Of a stretch of 64,000 nt of DNA, positions 17,088 to 25,301 are shown in pieces. This stretch comes from Haloarculaceae archaeon H-GB1-1. Its GTDB lineage: Archaea > Halobacteriota > Halobacteria > Halobacteriales > Haloarculaceae. The stretch lies in NCBI GenBank assembly GCA_029688825.1, contig JARUKX010000016.1, forward strand, positions 1 to 64,000. Reading direction: 5' to 3'. The notes beneath the pieces were generated by a model, which made no database searches, was not told the DNA's origin, and saw nothing but the letters and a program-made list of their open reading frames with translations. A program made the translations under genes and the position numbers. Positions within the stretch are counted from its first letter, which is position 1, and the number at the start of each line of letters is the position of its first letter.

Positions 17088-17183
17088 TCCGGTCGCCCCG
17101 CCCGCCCCGACACACCACTTTTTGGCGGCGAACCCGACTTCAAGAGCAATAGATAGAAAAACCCTCAGTGGCAACCCCACGGT

Positions 17184-17357
17184 ATGCAAGTGCCGTTCGA
17201 CCTGAACTCGTACGTCCGCGTGCTCAAACTCGCGAGTACGCCGTCGTGGAACGAGTTCTCCCAGATCGCGAAAATCGCGGGCGCGGGTATCCTGCTGGTG
17301 GGTATCATCGGGTTCGCAATCTTCGTCATGATGAATTTCGTCCCCGGAGGGCCGTAA
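17184..17357 (+). CDS. secE: Protein translocase subunit SecE/Sss1
   Basis: 57 residues with a short amphipathic N-terminal helix ([24 protein letters not shown]) and one C-terminal membrane helix ([18 protein letters not shown]), the full architecture of archaeal SecE. It clamps the SecY channel. It lies 96 bp after ftsZ1 and one base before the spt5 start, the conserved haloarchaeal order. An AGATAGAAAAA AT-rich stretch about 25-35 bp upstream of the ATG suggests a separate promoter. Identity rests on position, size and topology as much as on sequence. Confidence 0.9.
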   Translation: MQVPFDLNSYVRVLKLASTPSWNEFSQIAKIAGAGILLVGIIGFAIFVMMNFVPGGP

Positions 17358-17358
17358 G

Positions 17359-17796
17359 ATGGGTATCTTCGCAGTCAAGACCACGGCGAGCCAGGAACGC
17401 ACCGTCGCAGACATGATCATCAACCGCGAGGAGCCGACCATCCACGCCGCGCTGGCCCCCGACTCGCTGACCTCGTACGTCATGGTCGAGGCCGACGACG
17501 CCAGCGTCTTCGAGCGCATCCTCGACGAGATTCCCCACGCACGGGGCGTCGTCCAGGGCAAAAGCTCCATCACCGAGGTCGAACACTTCCTCTCGCCGAA
17601 ACCCGACGTCGAAGGGATCGCCGAGGGCGACATCGTCGAACTCATCGCCGGGCCGTTCAAGGGCGAGAAGGCCCAGGTCCAGCGTATCGACGAGGGCAAG
17701 GACCAGGTGACGGTCGAACTCTACGAAGCGACGGTCCCGATTCCGGTGACGGTCCGCGGCGACCAGATCCGAGTGCTGGATTCCGAAGAGCGGTAG
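17359..17796 (+). CDS. spt5: Transcription elongation factor Spt5 (NusG homologue)
   Basis: 145 residues: an NGN domain ([20 protein letters not shown] to about residue 85) followed by a KOW domain ([19 protein letters not shown], ~88-140). With Spt4 it binds the RNA polymerase clamp and promotes processive elongation. It starts one base after the secE stop, so the two are translated from one mRNA. The stop is followed directly by repeat locus B, whose T-runs could also end this transcript. Confidence 0.93.
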   Translation: MGIFAVKTTASQERTVADMIINREEPTIHAALAPDSLTSYVMVEADDASVFERILDEIPHARGVVQGKSSITEVEHFLSPKPDVEGIAEGDIVELIAGPFKGEKAQVQRIDEGKDQVTVELYEATVPIPVTVRGDQIRVLDSEER

Positions 17797-17805
17797 TCGG
17801 TCCGA

Positions 17806-18011
17806 CCGCGAGCGTAGCGAGCGGCTTTTTCACCCACGTTTTTGCCGGAGCGGTCGCCATCGGCGACCCGACGGGAAAAAGGTGGTCTCGCATCCGCCGA
17901 GCGTAGCGAGGCGGTTCACTTCACGCGCGGCCACGCCGCGCGTGAAGGTCGTTTTTCCCCAAGTTTTTGGAAGAGGGGGTGCCAGCTGCACCCCCTCTTG
18001 TAAAAAGTGGT
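17806..18011. repeat. Repeat locus B: TTTTTC-rich cores alternating with hairpins
   Basis: In order: stem CCGC...GCGG (17806-17824) around GAGCGTAGCGA; core TTTTTCACCCACGTTTTTG (17826-17844); perfect hairpin GGTCGCC-ATC-GGCGACC (17852-17868); stem CCGCC...GGCGG (17894-17914) around the same GAGCGTAGCGA centre; perfect 12-bp hairpin CTTCACGCGCGG-CCACG-CCGCGCGTGAAG (17919-17947); core TTTTTCCCCAAGTTTTTG (17952-17969); perfect 12-bp hairpin AAGAGGGGGTGC-CAGCT-GCACCCCCTCTT (17971-17999). The two cores differ by one base and one gap; the stems differ in sequence but all pair. It fills the gap between two convergent genes, so part may act as a bidirectional terminator, but the repeated core is not explained by that. 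Confidence 0.8.
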
Positions 18012-18317
18012 TTACAAGCGGTCGGTGCCGCCTTCGAGGCGGTCGACGACGGCGCGGATGTCGGCGGTCTCCTCGATGGTCTCTTTGATGTTCTCGCGCT
18101 GACGGACCTCGGCGGCGCTGGCGTTGTAGGCGCGGACGTACTCTGCGCGAGTGTGTTCGTCGAAGGCGTGGCGAACGGCGAAGTAGCCGTCCGGCAGCAC
18201 GGCCCCACAGACCTTGCATTCGGCGCGGTCGTGTTCGGCGGACTGGTGAACGATGAGGTCCTCCACCTGGTCGTACTCGTGACCGCACCCGTTGATGGCA
18301 CACTCCCAGCGGGGCAT
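18012..18317 (-). CDS. C2H2-like zinc-finger protein, haloarchaeal (DUF7565-like)
   Basis: 101 residues. The first half has a C2H2-like finger (CAINGCGHEYDQVEDLIVHQSAEH), and a second pair (CKVCGAVLPDGYFAVRHAFDEH) completes two zinc sites. The C-terminal third is a helical, coiled-coil-like segment (VRQRENIKETIEETADIRAVVDRL). Such proteins are common and specific to haloarchaea; the name DUF7565 is from memory. A nucleic-acid-binding role is inferred from the fingers. The stop lies at the edge of repeat locus B. Confidence 0.8.
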   Translation of the reverse strand: MPRWECAINGCGHEYDQVEDLIVHQSAEHDRAECKVCGAVLPDGYFAVRHAFDEHTRAEYVRAYNASAAEVRQRENIKETIEETADIRAVVDRLEGGTDRL

Positions 18318-18425
18318 GTTAATAGAGTTCTAACCGCCGGGGGTAAAAAGCGTTCGTGGTCGTCACGGGGCGATTCCGGCGACCGAGAACGGAATTCATA
18401 ATTCGGGAGTGCTCGAAGGCCATCT

Positions 18426-19199
18426 GTGAGCGGAGGGAAAGTCGCCGAGCCAGCCCGGGTCGACCTGCACGTGAAGATACTCGACGAGCGTGTGGTCGAC
18501 CGGGCCAAGCGGCGTGGCCTCGACGTGCTGGTGTACGCCCCCCACTTCGAGCGGTTGCCACGGATCCAGCGGGAGGCGCGGCGGTACTCCGACGAGGAGC
18601 TGGTGGTGGTGCCCGCACGAGAGGTGTTCACGGGCGACTGGCGGTCGCGACGGCACGTGCTGGCCATCGGTCTCGACGAGCCGGTGCCCGACTTCATCAC
18701 GCTCGAGGCGGCGATGGCGGAATTCGAGCGCCAGGGCGCTGCCGTCCTGGTTCCGCATCCGGAGTTTCTGAACGTGAGCGTCGACGAGCAGACGATGCGG
18801 GAGTTCGGTGACGTCGTCGACGCCGTCGAGACGTACAATCCGAAGCACTGGCCTCACCACAATCGACGTGCGCGAGCGATCGCTGCGGAGACCGACACGC
18901 CGGCGTTCACCTCCTCGTACGCGCACCTGCACTCGACGGTCGGCGAGGCCTGGACCGAGTTCGACCGTCGAGTCGAGGAGGCGGCCGACCTCGTGGCGGC
19001 CCTGCGCGACGGTGCGCCGCGACGCGTTCGCCACCGACCGGGGACAGGACATCGGTTGCGATGCGCGCTGGAGTTCGCCCACCTGGGGTACGAGAACAGC
19101 TGGTCGAAGTTCGACCGACTCGTCCTGTCGGGCATGGAGCCGACGCATCCCGACCAGCCGGCGTACGACGGGCGGTTCGACGACGTGAGCTGCTACTGA
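18426..19199 (+). CDS. PHP-domain phosphoesterase-like protein
   Basis: 257 residues, start GTG 18426. The N-terminus VDLHVKILDERVVDRAKRRG and YAPHFERLPRI are PHP-domain motifs 1 and 2 in a weakened form (DLHVK rather than DxHxH). VVPAREVFTGD, VLVPHPEF and FTSSYAHL carry further metal-ligand His/Glu candidates, so a metal site is probably still formed. After that comes a C-terminal region (LRCALEFAHLGYENSWSKFDRL). PHP proteins hydrolyse phosphate esters or exonucleolytically process DNA; the substrate here is unknown. It is monocistronic. Confidence 0.75.
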   Translation: MSGGKVAEPARVDLHVKILDERVVDRAKRRGLDVLVYAPHFERLPRIQREARRYSDEELVVVPAREVFTGDWRSRRHVLAIGLDEPVPDFITLEAAMAEFERQGAAVLVPHPEFLNVSVDEQTMREFGDVVDAVETYNPKHWPHHNRRARAIAAETDTPAFTSSYAHLHSTVGEAWTEFDRRVEEAADLVAALRDGAPRRVRHRPGTGHRLRCALEFAHLGYENSWSKFDRLVLSGMEPTHPDQPAYDGRFDDVSCY

Positions 19200-19235
19200 C
19201 GCGCCCCGGTCACGTCACCGTCGAGACGTCCCAGG

Positions 19236-19727
19236 CTACAGCGAGACGCCGACGGCGGCGAGGCCCATCCGGGCGAGCTGCTGGGGGACCTCGAAGACGA
19301 CGATGGCGGCGACGGCGAGTTCGACGGCGGTCACGACGACCGTGACCGTATCTGCTTTCCTGCTGCTGACGGGAACCCCGAACGGGAGGTTGTACTCCGT
19401 GTCGAGGACGGGATAGAACAGCGCGATACCCCGGCGCGACCCCATCACGTCGAGGACGTAGTGGGTGAGGACGCCCATCCAGACGAACTGGAGGTTGTCG
19501 AAGTAGATGGGGTAGGCCGCGACGACGCCGAGCACGAGCAGATTGTGGAGGGTCTTCCGGTGGCGACCGAACGCCGTGTCGACGTCGGGAAAGAGGGCAC
19601 CGAGGACGATGGGAATCGACACTTCGGCGATGGTCCGGAACGTCTCGACGCCGCCGGAGGGCTCGAAGACGTAGCCCAGGCCGATGCTCAGGAGGATGGC
19701 GTTCAGCACGTGCCCGCGCTTGTTCAT
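19236..19727 (-). CDS. Membrane-bound metal-dependent hydrolase, YdjM/DUF457-like
   Basis: 163 residues with about four hydrophobic helices. MNKRGHVLNAILLSIGLGY, GALFPDVDTAFGRHRKTLHNLLVLG and THYVLDVMGSRRGIALFYPV carry the His/Asp residues (H6, D47-D49, H56, H61, H95) that define the LexA-binding/YdjM-like hydrolase family. Members have a putative metal site on the membrane and mostly unknown substrates. It is followed after 42 bp by cinA-like pncC upstream on the same strand, so the two may be co-transcribed. Confidence 0.75.
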   Translation of the reverse strand: MNKRGHVLNAILLSIGLGYVFEPSGGVETFRTIAEVSIPIVLGALFPDVDTAFGRHRKTLHNLLVLGVVAAYPIYFDNLQFVWMGVLTHYVLDVMGSRRGIALFYPVLDTEYNLPFGVPVSSRKADTVTVVVTAVELAVAAIVVFEVPQQLARMGLAAVGVSL

Positions 19728-19769
19728 CTGGCCGAGGAGAGGGGGCCGCCACTCACAAGGCTTTCCTTC

Positions 19770-20288
19770 TCACCGCCGTGTCTCGATTTCGGCGCGGAGG
19801 TCGGCCAGCGCCTGGCGTGCGAATCGCTCCTTGCACTCGAGCCGCGTACCGTCGAATTCGTACCGCTCGACGGTCGTCTGCGAGGTTCCACTCCCCCACT
19901 CGCCTGCGTAGGCGACGCCGACGTAGACCGTGCCGACGGGTTTGCCGTCGGTGCCGCCGGACGGCCCGGCGATGCCCGTGGTGGCGACGCCCCAGGTCGT
20001 ATCGGCCGTGTCGCGGGCGGCTTGGGCCAGCTGGCGGGCGACCGGCCGGCTGACAGCGCCCTCGCGGTCGAGTATCTCTCGGTCGACGGCCAGCAGATTC
20101 CGCTTCGCGTCGTAGGAGTAGGCGACGAGCGAGCGGTCGAAGTAGTCGCTGGAGCCGGGGACGTCGGTCAGGAGCGAGCCGACGAGGCCGCCGGTCGCTG
20201 ACTCGGCGGTGGCGACCGTGGCGTCGGTCTCTCGGAGGGCCTCGCCGACGCGTTCTTCGACCGGTGGATCGGAAGCGAACTGTCGCAT
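19770..20288 (-). CDS. pncC: CinA C-terminal-type nicotinamide-nucleotide amidase
   Basis: 172 residues from ATG 20288 (an upstream TTG would add nine). The single domain carries the CinA-C hallmarks ESATGGLVGSLLTDVPGSSDYF and TTGIAGPSGGTDGKPVGTVYVGV. Stand-alone proteins of this type deamidate nicotinamide mononucleotide in pyridine-nucleotide salvage. The N-terminal MoCF-like half of full CinA is absent, as is usual for stand-alone PncC. It shares a 73-bp divergent region with the aminotransferase gene to the right. Confidence 0.87.
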   Translation of the reverse strand: MRQFASDPPVEERVGEALRETDATVATAESATGGLVGSLLTDVPGSSDYFDRSLVAYSYDAKRNLLAVDREILDREGAVSRPVARQLAQAARDTADTTWGVATTGIAGPSGGTDGKPVGTVYVGVAYAGEWGSGTSQTTVERYEFDGTRLECKERFARQALADLRAEIETRR

Positions 20289-20361
20289 GGTCGGACGCTC
20301 GGCGGCCACGACCAAAAGCCAACAGGGAAAGGCACACGTCGGCGGGCGTTCCAGAGGGGGT

Positions 20362-21486
20362 ATGGACTACGAGCGGCCGCAGTTCTTCCGGTTCATGAAG
20401 TACGCCGCCGAGGCAGACAGGGACGTCGTCGACATGGTGAGCGGGAACCCCGACTGGGAGCCGCCGACGGCCCTGCGCGAGGCCCTGCACGAGTACGCCG
20501 ACGCCGACGCCGACGACTTCCAGTATCCGCCGAGCGTCGGGTTGACGGAGCTTCGCGAGGAGATCGCTCAGCGACGAGGCGTCGCACGGGAGCGCGTCGT
20601 GATTACGAACGGGACCGGCGAGGCGAACCACCTCGCGATGACGGGCGGGTACGAGTCGATGCCCGGCGAGGAGATCGTCCTCACCGACCCCGTCTATCCC
20701 TACTACGCCGGGCGGTCGAACCTCATCGGCGCGTCGCGACGGTTCGTTCCCGCCGACGCCGACGGACAACTCCAGCCGGAGCGGGCGAAAGAGGCAGTGT
20801 CCGACGAGACGAGCGTCGTCGTCGTGAACTCGCCGAACAACCCTACGGGGGCGGTGTATCCCGAGGCGACCATCGCGACGTTGGTGGACCTCGTCGAGGA
20901 CCACGACGCCGTGCTGGTCAGCGACGAAGTGTACGACCACTTCGACCACTCCGGGCGGTTCACGAGCGCGCTGTCGTTCGACTCCGACCACGTCGTCGTC
21001 ACGAACGGCTTCTCGAAGTCGATGGCCATCACGGGGTTCCGCGTCGGGTACGGCGTCTTCCCAGACCCCGAGGCGGCGGGACCACTCGGCGACATCCTCG
21101 ACGGTGCCCGAACGCGGCACATGCTGACGAACGTGACCGGGGCACGACCGTCCCAGAAGGCCGTCTACGAGGCGCTACGCGAGACGCCGCCCGAGTACTA
21201 CGAGGCGAACCGCGAACTGCTCGATGAGCGCATCGCGGACTTCACCGCGGCGCTCGACGGCGCGGGCGCGGAGTACACGAGTCCGCAGGGAGCCTTCTAC
21301 GTCATGGCCCGCTTCGAGGACTTCCCGGGGACCTTCGAGAACGTCGAGAAACTCATCGACGAGGCGGGCGTCGCGGGGATGCCCGGTGAGGCGTTCGGCC
21401 AGTCGAAGGCCGACTGGATACGATTCGCGATGGTGACGCCGCGGGCTGACGTCGCTGCCGAACGGCTGGCCGAGTACTTCGCGTAG
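20362..21486 (+). CDS. PLP-dependent aminotransferase, class I/II
   Basis: 374 residues from ATG 20362; an open frame 51 codons longer overlaps the divergent pncC promoter and is rejected. Motifs: MVSGNPDWEPP (25-35), NGTGEANHL (83-91), NSPNNPTGAVY (156-166), SDEVYDHFDH (187-196), and NGFSKSMAITGFRVGYG with Schiff-base Lys219. It is a different branch from the AspC-like enzyme at 3111 (no NACSKAYSMTGWR type motif) and its substrate is not predictable. The stop faces the CsaA-like gene's stop one base away. Confidence 0.88.
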   Translation: MDYERPQFFRFMKYAAEADRDVVDMVSGNPDWEPPTALREALHEYADADADDFQYPPSVGLTELREEIAQRRGVARERVVITNGTGEANHLAMTGGYESMPGEEIVLTDPVYPYYAGRSNLIGASRRFVPADADGQLQPERAKEAVSDETSVVVVNSPNNPTGAVYPEATIATLVDLVEDHDAVLVSDEVYDHFDHSGRFTSALSFDSDHVVVTNGFSKSMAITGFRVGYGVFPDPEAAGPLGDILDGARTRHMLTNVTGARPSQKAVYEALRETPPEYYEANRELLDERIADFTAALDGAGAEYTSPQGAFYVMARFEDFPGTFENVEKLIDEAGVAGMPGEAFGQSKADWIRFAMVTPRADVAAERLAEYFA

Positions 21487-21487
21487 G

Positions 21488-21835
21488 TCAGTACAGCCGA
21501 CCGCCAACTGGAACCTCGTCATCGGGGTCGACGAGCACGGGGTGGCCGTCCGCGTCGGGAACGCCGACGACGAGTACCTCGGAGACGAACCCGGCGATAC
21601 GGACGGTTCCGAGGTCCGTCGCGCAGAGCACCTGTCGCCCCACCAGTTCGTCGAGGTCGTAGTTGTAGCCAGTCTGTGCGGCGGACTGGACGGTCCCGGT
21701 CGCACCGTCGTCGGCGTCCGCGTCGCCGAGGTCGACCCACAGCTTCGCCATCTGCGGTTTGTTCGTCTCGGGAAAGTCCTCGGCGTCGACGATTTCGGCG
21801 ACGCGGAACGTCGTTTCGAACAGGCTCTCGGTCAT
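21488..21835 (-). CDS. tRNA-binding OB-fold protein (CsaA/EMAPII-like)
   Basis: 115 residues from ATG 21835; the frame extends four codons upstream (MSPC). The sequence is a single tRNA-binding-domain OB fold: MTESLFETTFRVAEIVDAEDFPETNKPQMAKLWVDLGD is the typical beginning, where KLWVDLG is the strand that contacts tRNA, and VGRQVLCATDLGTVRIAGFVSEVLVVG is the C-terminal sheet. Such free-standing domains bind tRNA or act as export-related chaperones (CsaA). It lies 60 bp downstream of the methylaspartate-cycle genes on the same strand; an operon link is possible but not needed. Confidence 0.85.
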   Translation of the reverse strand: MTESLFETTFRVAEIVDAEDFPETNKPQMAKLWVDLGDADADDGATGTVQSAAQTGYNYDLDELVGRQVLCATDLGTVRIAGFVSEVLVVGVPDADGHPVLVDPDDEVPVGGRLY

Positions 21836-21895
21836 GCACGGGGACAACGACTGCCGGCGAAAAGACGGTGCCGGTCGGCACGCACGCGTGCCCTA

Positions 21896-22936
21896 TCACC
21901 TGAACGCCAGTTCGACGTCTCGTGCGCGCCCGAGTAATTCCTCGTCGTAGAACTCGGCCGTCTGCGTAGGATGGGCCTCGTGAATCGACCGCACCGTCTC
22001 GACGGTGTTGGCGAAGTTACGGTAGGTCGCCTCGTCGATCATCTGGCCGTCGACCATCACTGCGCCGGTCCCCGATGATTTCGCGTCGTTGAACGACTCT
22101 ATCTTGTGGACGTCGCGTTCCAGTTCCTCGGGCGTCGGCATGTGGATGCGGTTGGCCTGCACGGTCTGTTTGGGGTGGAGCGACCAGCTGCCGTCGAGTC
22201 CGAACTGCGCCTCGAATTCGACCTGGTCGGCGTACGCGGGGGCGTCGTAGTAGGTGACCCCCGCCCGCTCGGCGTAGAGCTGGTCGAAGGGGCCGCCGAT
22301 GGCGACCAGCCCGCCGGCGCTGGCCTCGTTCGACATTGTTTCGAGGAGGCCGTCCCATCTGGGTCGCTCGCCGTCGATCTCGCGGCCGCCGAGTTCGGCG
22401 GTGTAGTCGACGGGGCCGAAGACCAGCCCCTCCAGTCGAGAGTCCGCGCCGAACAACGCGAGTTCCCGCAGGTCGGAGCGAGCCTGGGGCGTCTCGACGA
22501 TGACGCTCAGGCCGAGCGACCCGTCGTCGTAGCCGTACTCGCGTTCGGCCTCGGCGACGACGCCGGCCGCCTCCTGCACGTCGTCGAGGCGGCCGACCTT
22601 CGGCGCGACGAAGCCGTCGACGTGGTCGCCGACCTCCGCGACGAGGCGGTGTATCTGCTCGCGGCCGCGCTCGCGGAACCGTTCGTCGTCGTTGGCCCAC
22701 TCGACGCGAGGCCAGATCTCGCCGCCGAAGTCGGGCGCGTACTTGGGCAGCAGGTCGATGACGTTCTCGACGGCCTCGTCCTTCATCGACGGCGCGGTGC
22801 CGTCCTCGATGTCGGGGACGAGCCAGTCGGGAGCCTGGAAGCCGTCGGCGGTGAGGCCGGATTCGAGGTACTTCGCCGTGTTGTCTTTGGGGACGGCGGC
22901 CGGTGCGGTCTGGAAGGTGCGACAGAGTTGCGTCAT
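21896..22936 (-). CDS. mcl: Beta-methylmalyl-CoA lyase (HpcH/HpaI aldolase, CitE-like)
   Basis: 346 residues, the CitE-like TIM-barrel class. Conserved: PDWLVPDIEDGTAPSMK (Asp/Glu of the CoA-ester and Mg site), PRVEWAND, VDGFVAPKVG, SVIVETPQAR with metal Glu, and GPVDYTAELGG. It cleaves beta-methylmalyl-CoA to glyoxylate and propionyl-CoA, the last step of the acetate-assimilating half of the methylaspartate cycle. The identity comes from its position as the fifth gene of the block after mesaconyl-CoA hydratase; sequence alone would allow malyl-CoA or citramalyl-CoA lyase. The hydratase stop is 18 bp before its ATG. Confidence 0.88.
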   Translation of the reverse strand: MTQLCRTFQTAPAAVPKDNTAKYLESGLTADGFQAPDWLVPDIEDGTAPSMKDEAVENVIDLLPKYAPDFGGEIWPRVEWANDDERFRERGREQIHRLVAEVGDHVDGFVAPKVGRLDDVQEAAGVVAEAEREYGYDDGSLGLSVIVETPQARSDLRELALFGADSRLEGLVFGPVDYTAELGGREIDGERPRWDGLLETMSNEASAGGLVAIGGPFDQLYAERAGVTYYDAPAYADQVEFEAQFGLDGSWSLHPKQTVQANRIHMPTPEELERDVHKIESFNDAKSSGTGAVMVDGQMIDEATYRNFANTVETVRSIHEAHPTQTAEFYDEELLGRARDVELAFR

Positions 22937-22954
22937 TGTATCGATCAGATTTCG

Positions 22955-24025
22955 TCAGCGTCTCCGAACGAGTGCGGTTCGCCGGCCCGAATAGACTGGC
23001 GTGCGGTCCTGATTGAACGCGACGTGCTCGAAGGTAACCTCGCCGGCCATGGGCGGGCCGGAGTCGGGGTCCGCGTCGAGCACCCGCGTGAAGCCGTAGA
23101 CGGTGTCGCCCGGTGTGACGAAGGTGTGGAAGCGTTCGTCTTCGAACCGTCGTTCGCGGTAGGTCCGCTCGTCCGAGCGAGCGTGGCCCAGCGCGACCGA
23201 GCGGGTGACGTCGCCGTAGGTGACGATGTCCTCGGACGGGGAGTCGGCCATCACGTCGGCGTTGTGGTGTTGCTTCGCGGTGTTGAGCGTCGCCAGGGGG
23301 AGCGCGGCGACGGTCAGGTCGTCCATTGTCCGACCGCGTTCGTGGCGGTAGGCGACGGCGGCCTCCGAGCCCTCGGCGCGGTCGAGCGCGTCACGGAAGT
23401 CCTCGAAGTACTCGCCGTCGGGGGCGAGCAGGTCGTCGGGGAGGGAGTCCTGCTGGCCCGCATCCCCCGCACCGTCCGCGGACTGCCCGGCGCTCTCGCC
23501 GCCGTCGGTCTCCAGTGGCTCGCGTCGCGGGATCATGTTCGTCCGCTCGTAGGACACCAGCAACTCGCCGGCGGCGTCGCGACCGCGGGTCTCCCACGTC
23601 ACGATGCCGTAGGCGGGTCGGGAGCTCGACGAGCGTTTGGCGACGACCTCCGACTCGACGCGAAGTTCGGTGTCGGGATAGACCGCGTCGGCGTGGTACT
23701 GCACGTCGTCGCGCCCGAGGAAGTACCCGCCCTTCTCGCTGAGGTCCTCGACCGTCGGCCCCATCACGGCGGCGAGCAGGTAGTCGGGGTGGATGGGCGG
23801 CTCCTGATACCCGCGGTCCCGCGCGACGTCGGAGCGCCAGAAGGCCGGGTCGTGATTGAGCGTCTGGCTCATCCACTGTTCGTTGCCCGCCCGCGAGAGT
23901 CGCAGCCCCGGCGCGTGGTCGAGCGTCTGCCCCTCGGTGAAGTCCTCGAAGCAGTGGCCCTTCTCCCGGGTCTCGGCGCGGTCGAGCGCGCGTGCGAACG
24001 TCTCCGGGTCGGTCCAGTCAGTCAT
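22955..24025 (-). CDS. mch: Mesaconyl-CoA hydratase (MaoC/hotdog family)
   Basis: 356 residues with two hotdog (MaoC-like) domains. N-terminal: DFTEGQTLDHAPGLRLSRAGNEQWMSQTLNHDPAFW, then the DIHPDYL-type helix (QEPPIHPDYLLAAVMG); C-terminal: DLTVAALPLATLNTAKQHHNADVMADSP and YGFTRVLD. The segment EDDAGQQDSLPDDLL between them is a linker. It hydrates mesaconyl-C1-CoA to beta-methylmalyl-CoA. Its 5' end overlaps the mal stop by eight bases, so the genes are co-translated. The close match to the expected gene order makes the assignment firm. Confidence 0.9.
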   Translation of the reverse strand: MTDWTDPETFARALDRAETREKGHCFEDFTEGQTLDHAPGLRLSRAGNEQWMSQTLNHDPAFWRSDVARDRGYQEPPIHPDYLLAAVMGPTVEDLSEKGGYFLGRDDVQYHADAVYPDTELRVESEVVAKRSSSSRPAYGIVTWETRGRDAAGELLVSYERTNMIPRREPLETDGGESAGQSADGAGDAGQQDSLPDDLLAPDGEYFEDFRDALDRAEGSEAAVAYRHERGRTMDDLTVAALPLATLNTAKQHHNADVMADSPSEDIVTYGDVTRSVALGHARSDERTYRERRFEDERFHTFVTPGDTVYGFTRVLDADPDSGPPMAGEVTFEHVAFNQDRTPVYSGRRTALVRRR

Positions 24026-25301
24026 CGGCGGCCACCTCCGGGTCGGCCCGCTCCCGCCGAGCCAGCGTCCGGCGCATCTCGTTCTCGACGAGCATGTACC
24101 CCTCGTCGAAGCCCATGCCGGGCTTGGCGAGCACCTGCGCGGCGTCGGTGGCGAGCGCGACGTGCGCCGTCGCGCGGGCGGAGGTGTCCGTCTCGTTGCA
24201 GGTACCGCCCAGGTACGCGCGGGTGTCGGTCCCGCGGCAGTACCGGACGGCCTCGCCGCTGCGCTGGATGCCGCCCAGGTCGGGCGTCTTCACCTGCACG
24301 ACGTCGGCCGCGCCCGCGTCGACGAACGCCTGCACGTCCTCGAAGGTGTTGCACCACTCGTCGGCGACGATGTCGACGTCGACGCCGGCGTCTGCCAGCC
24401 CCTCGCGCAGTTCGGCCATCGCGTGAATCTGTTCCTCCCGGCCGCCAACGTCCATCGGCCCCTCGACCTGGAGCGGATATGGGTCGGCCGCGCGGCGGAG
24501 GGACGCGAAGTAGTCGGTCACCTCGTCCCGGTCGTAGGGCGGTCCGAAAACCTCGCCGAGGATACCGTAGACGTCGACGTGGAACCGCGGGTCGTACTCG
24601 GCCGGCCCGAGGTCGTCGGCCCGGTCGGCGAGCCACGCAATGTACTCGCGGAGGCGCTCGCCATCCGCACCGACCTTCTCGACGCTGTTGAACAGACCGT
24701 GGGGCAGGACCGGAACGCCCTTGACGAGCATCTTCTCGGCGTTGGTCCGTCGCTCGTCGCCGGACTGGCCGAAGACTGGTACTGGTTCGGTCGCCGGCGT
24801 CGTGTCCAGCGCGTCCGCGAGCACGTCGGTCGGCGTGATGCGGGGGCTGGTGCTCCGTGAGCGTCTCGCCTTCGCGGCGGCGTTCAACAGCGCCTGGGAG
24901 ACGCCGTAGCGGACGGCCGTGTGGAGCCGCTCCCCGTCGATCGACGTCTCCTCGAGGAAGGCCGCGTTCGCTCCGAACGCGCGTGCGTCACGGCCGACGA
25001 GCGAGTCCGCGAGCGGCCCCTCGACGAGCGAGCGGTAGTCCGCGGCGCGGAACAGCGGGTCGCGGCCGCCCGCGCCCGAGTACTGCACGGCCGCGCAGTC
25101 GCCGGTCGCGATGGTCCCGTCTGCGAGTTCGAGTTCGACCATGAGCGACTCGCCGGCCTCGCGGATGCGGTCGAAGCCGTCGGTGACGGGGTCGCCACGG
25201 TAGGCGAAGCCGTCCGCCTCGGCACCCGCCTTGATGGCGCGCTGGTCGTCGAAGAAGAACCCGGAGACGCCGGGAATCGCGCGGACGCTCTCAATCCGCA
25301 T
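24018..25301 (-). CDS. mal: Methylaspartate ammonia-lyase
   Basis: 427 residues from ATG 25301 (an in-frame GTG at 25310 would add three). It belongs to the enolase superfamily: HVDVYGILGEVF (first Mg Asp), VEGPMDVGG (Glu), IVADEWCNTF (Asp) and VQVKTPDLGGI with the catalytic Lys. It eliminates ammonia from (2S,3S)-3-methylaspartate to give mesaconate. The 5' end overlaps the mamB stop, and its stop overlaps the hydratase start, so it is translated from the same operon mRNA. Length is close to the well-known clostridial enzyme (413 residues). Confidence 0.92.
   Translation of the reverse strand: MRIESVRAIPGVSGFFFDDQRAIKAGAEADGFAYRGDPVTDGFDRIREAGESLMVELELADGTIATGDCAAVQYSGAGGRDPLFRAADYRSLVEGPLADSLVGRDARAFGANAAFLEETSIDGERLHTAVRYGVSQALLNAAAKARRSRSTSPRITPTDVLADALDTTPATEPVPVFGQSGDERRTNAEKMLVKGVPVLPHGLFNSVEKVGADGERLREYIAWLADRADDLGPAEYDPRFHVDVYGILGEVFGPPYDRDEVTDYFASLRRAADPYPLQVEGPMDVGGREEQIHAMAELREGLADAGVDVDIVADEWCNTFEDVQAFVDAGAADVVQVKTPDLGGIQRSGEAVRYCRGTDTRAYLGGTCNETDTSARATAHVALATDAAQVLAKPGMGFDEGYMLVENEMRRTLARRERADPEVAADD

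Noticed and set aside
22106-24691. 861-codon open frame on the plus strand through the methylaspartate genes
   Set aside because: It is antisense to mcl, mch and mal, which have clear conserved motifs; long antisense frames are common in high-GC DNA.
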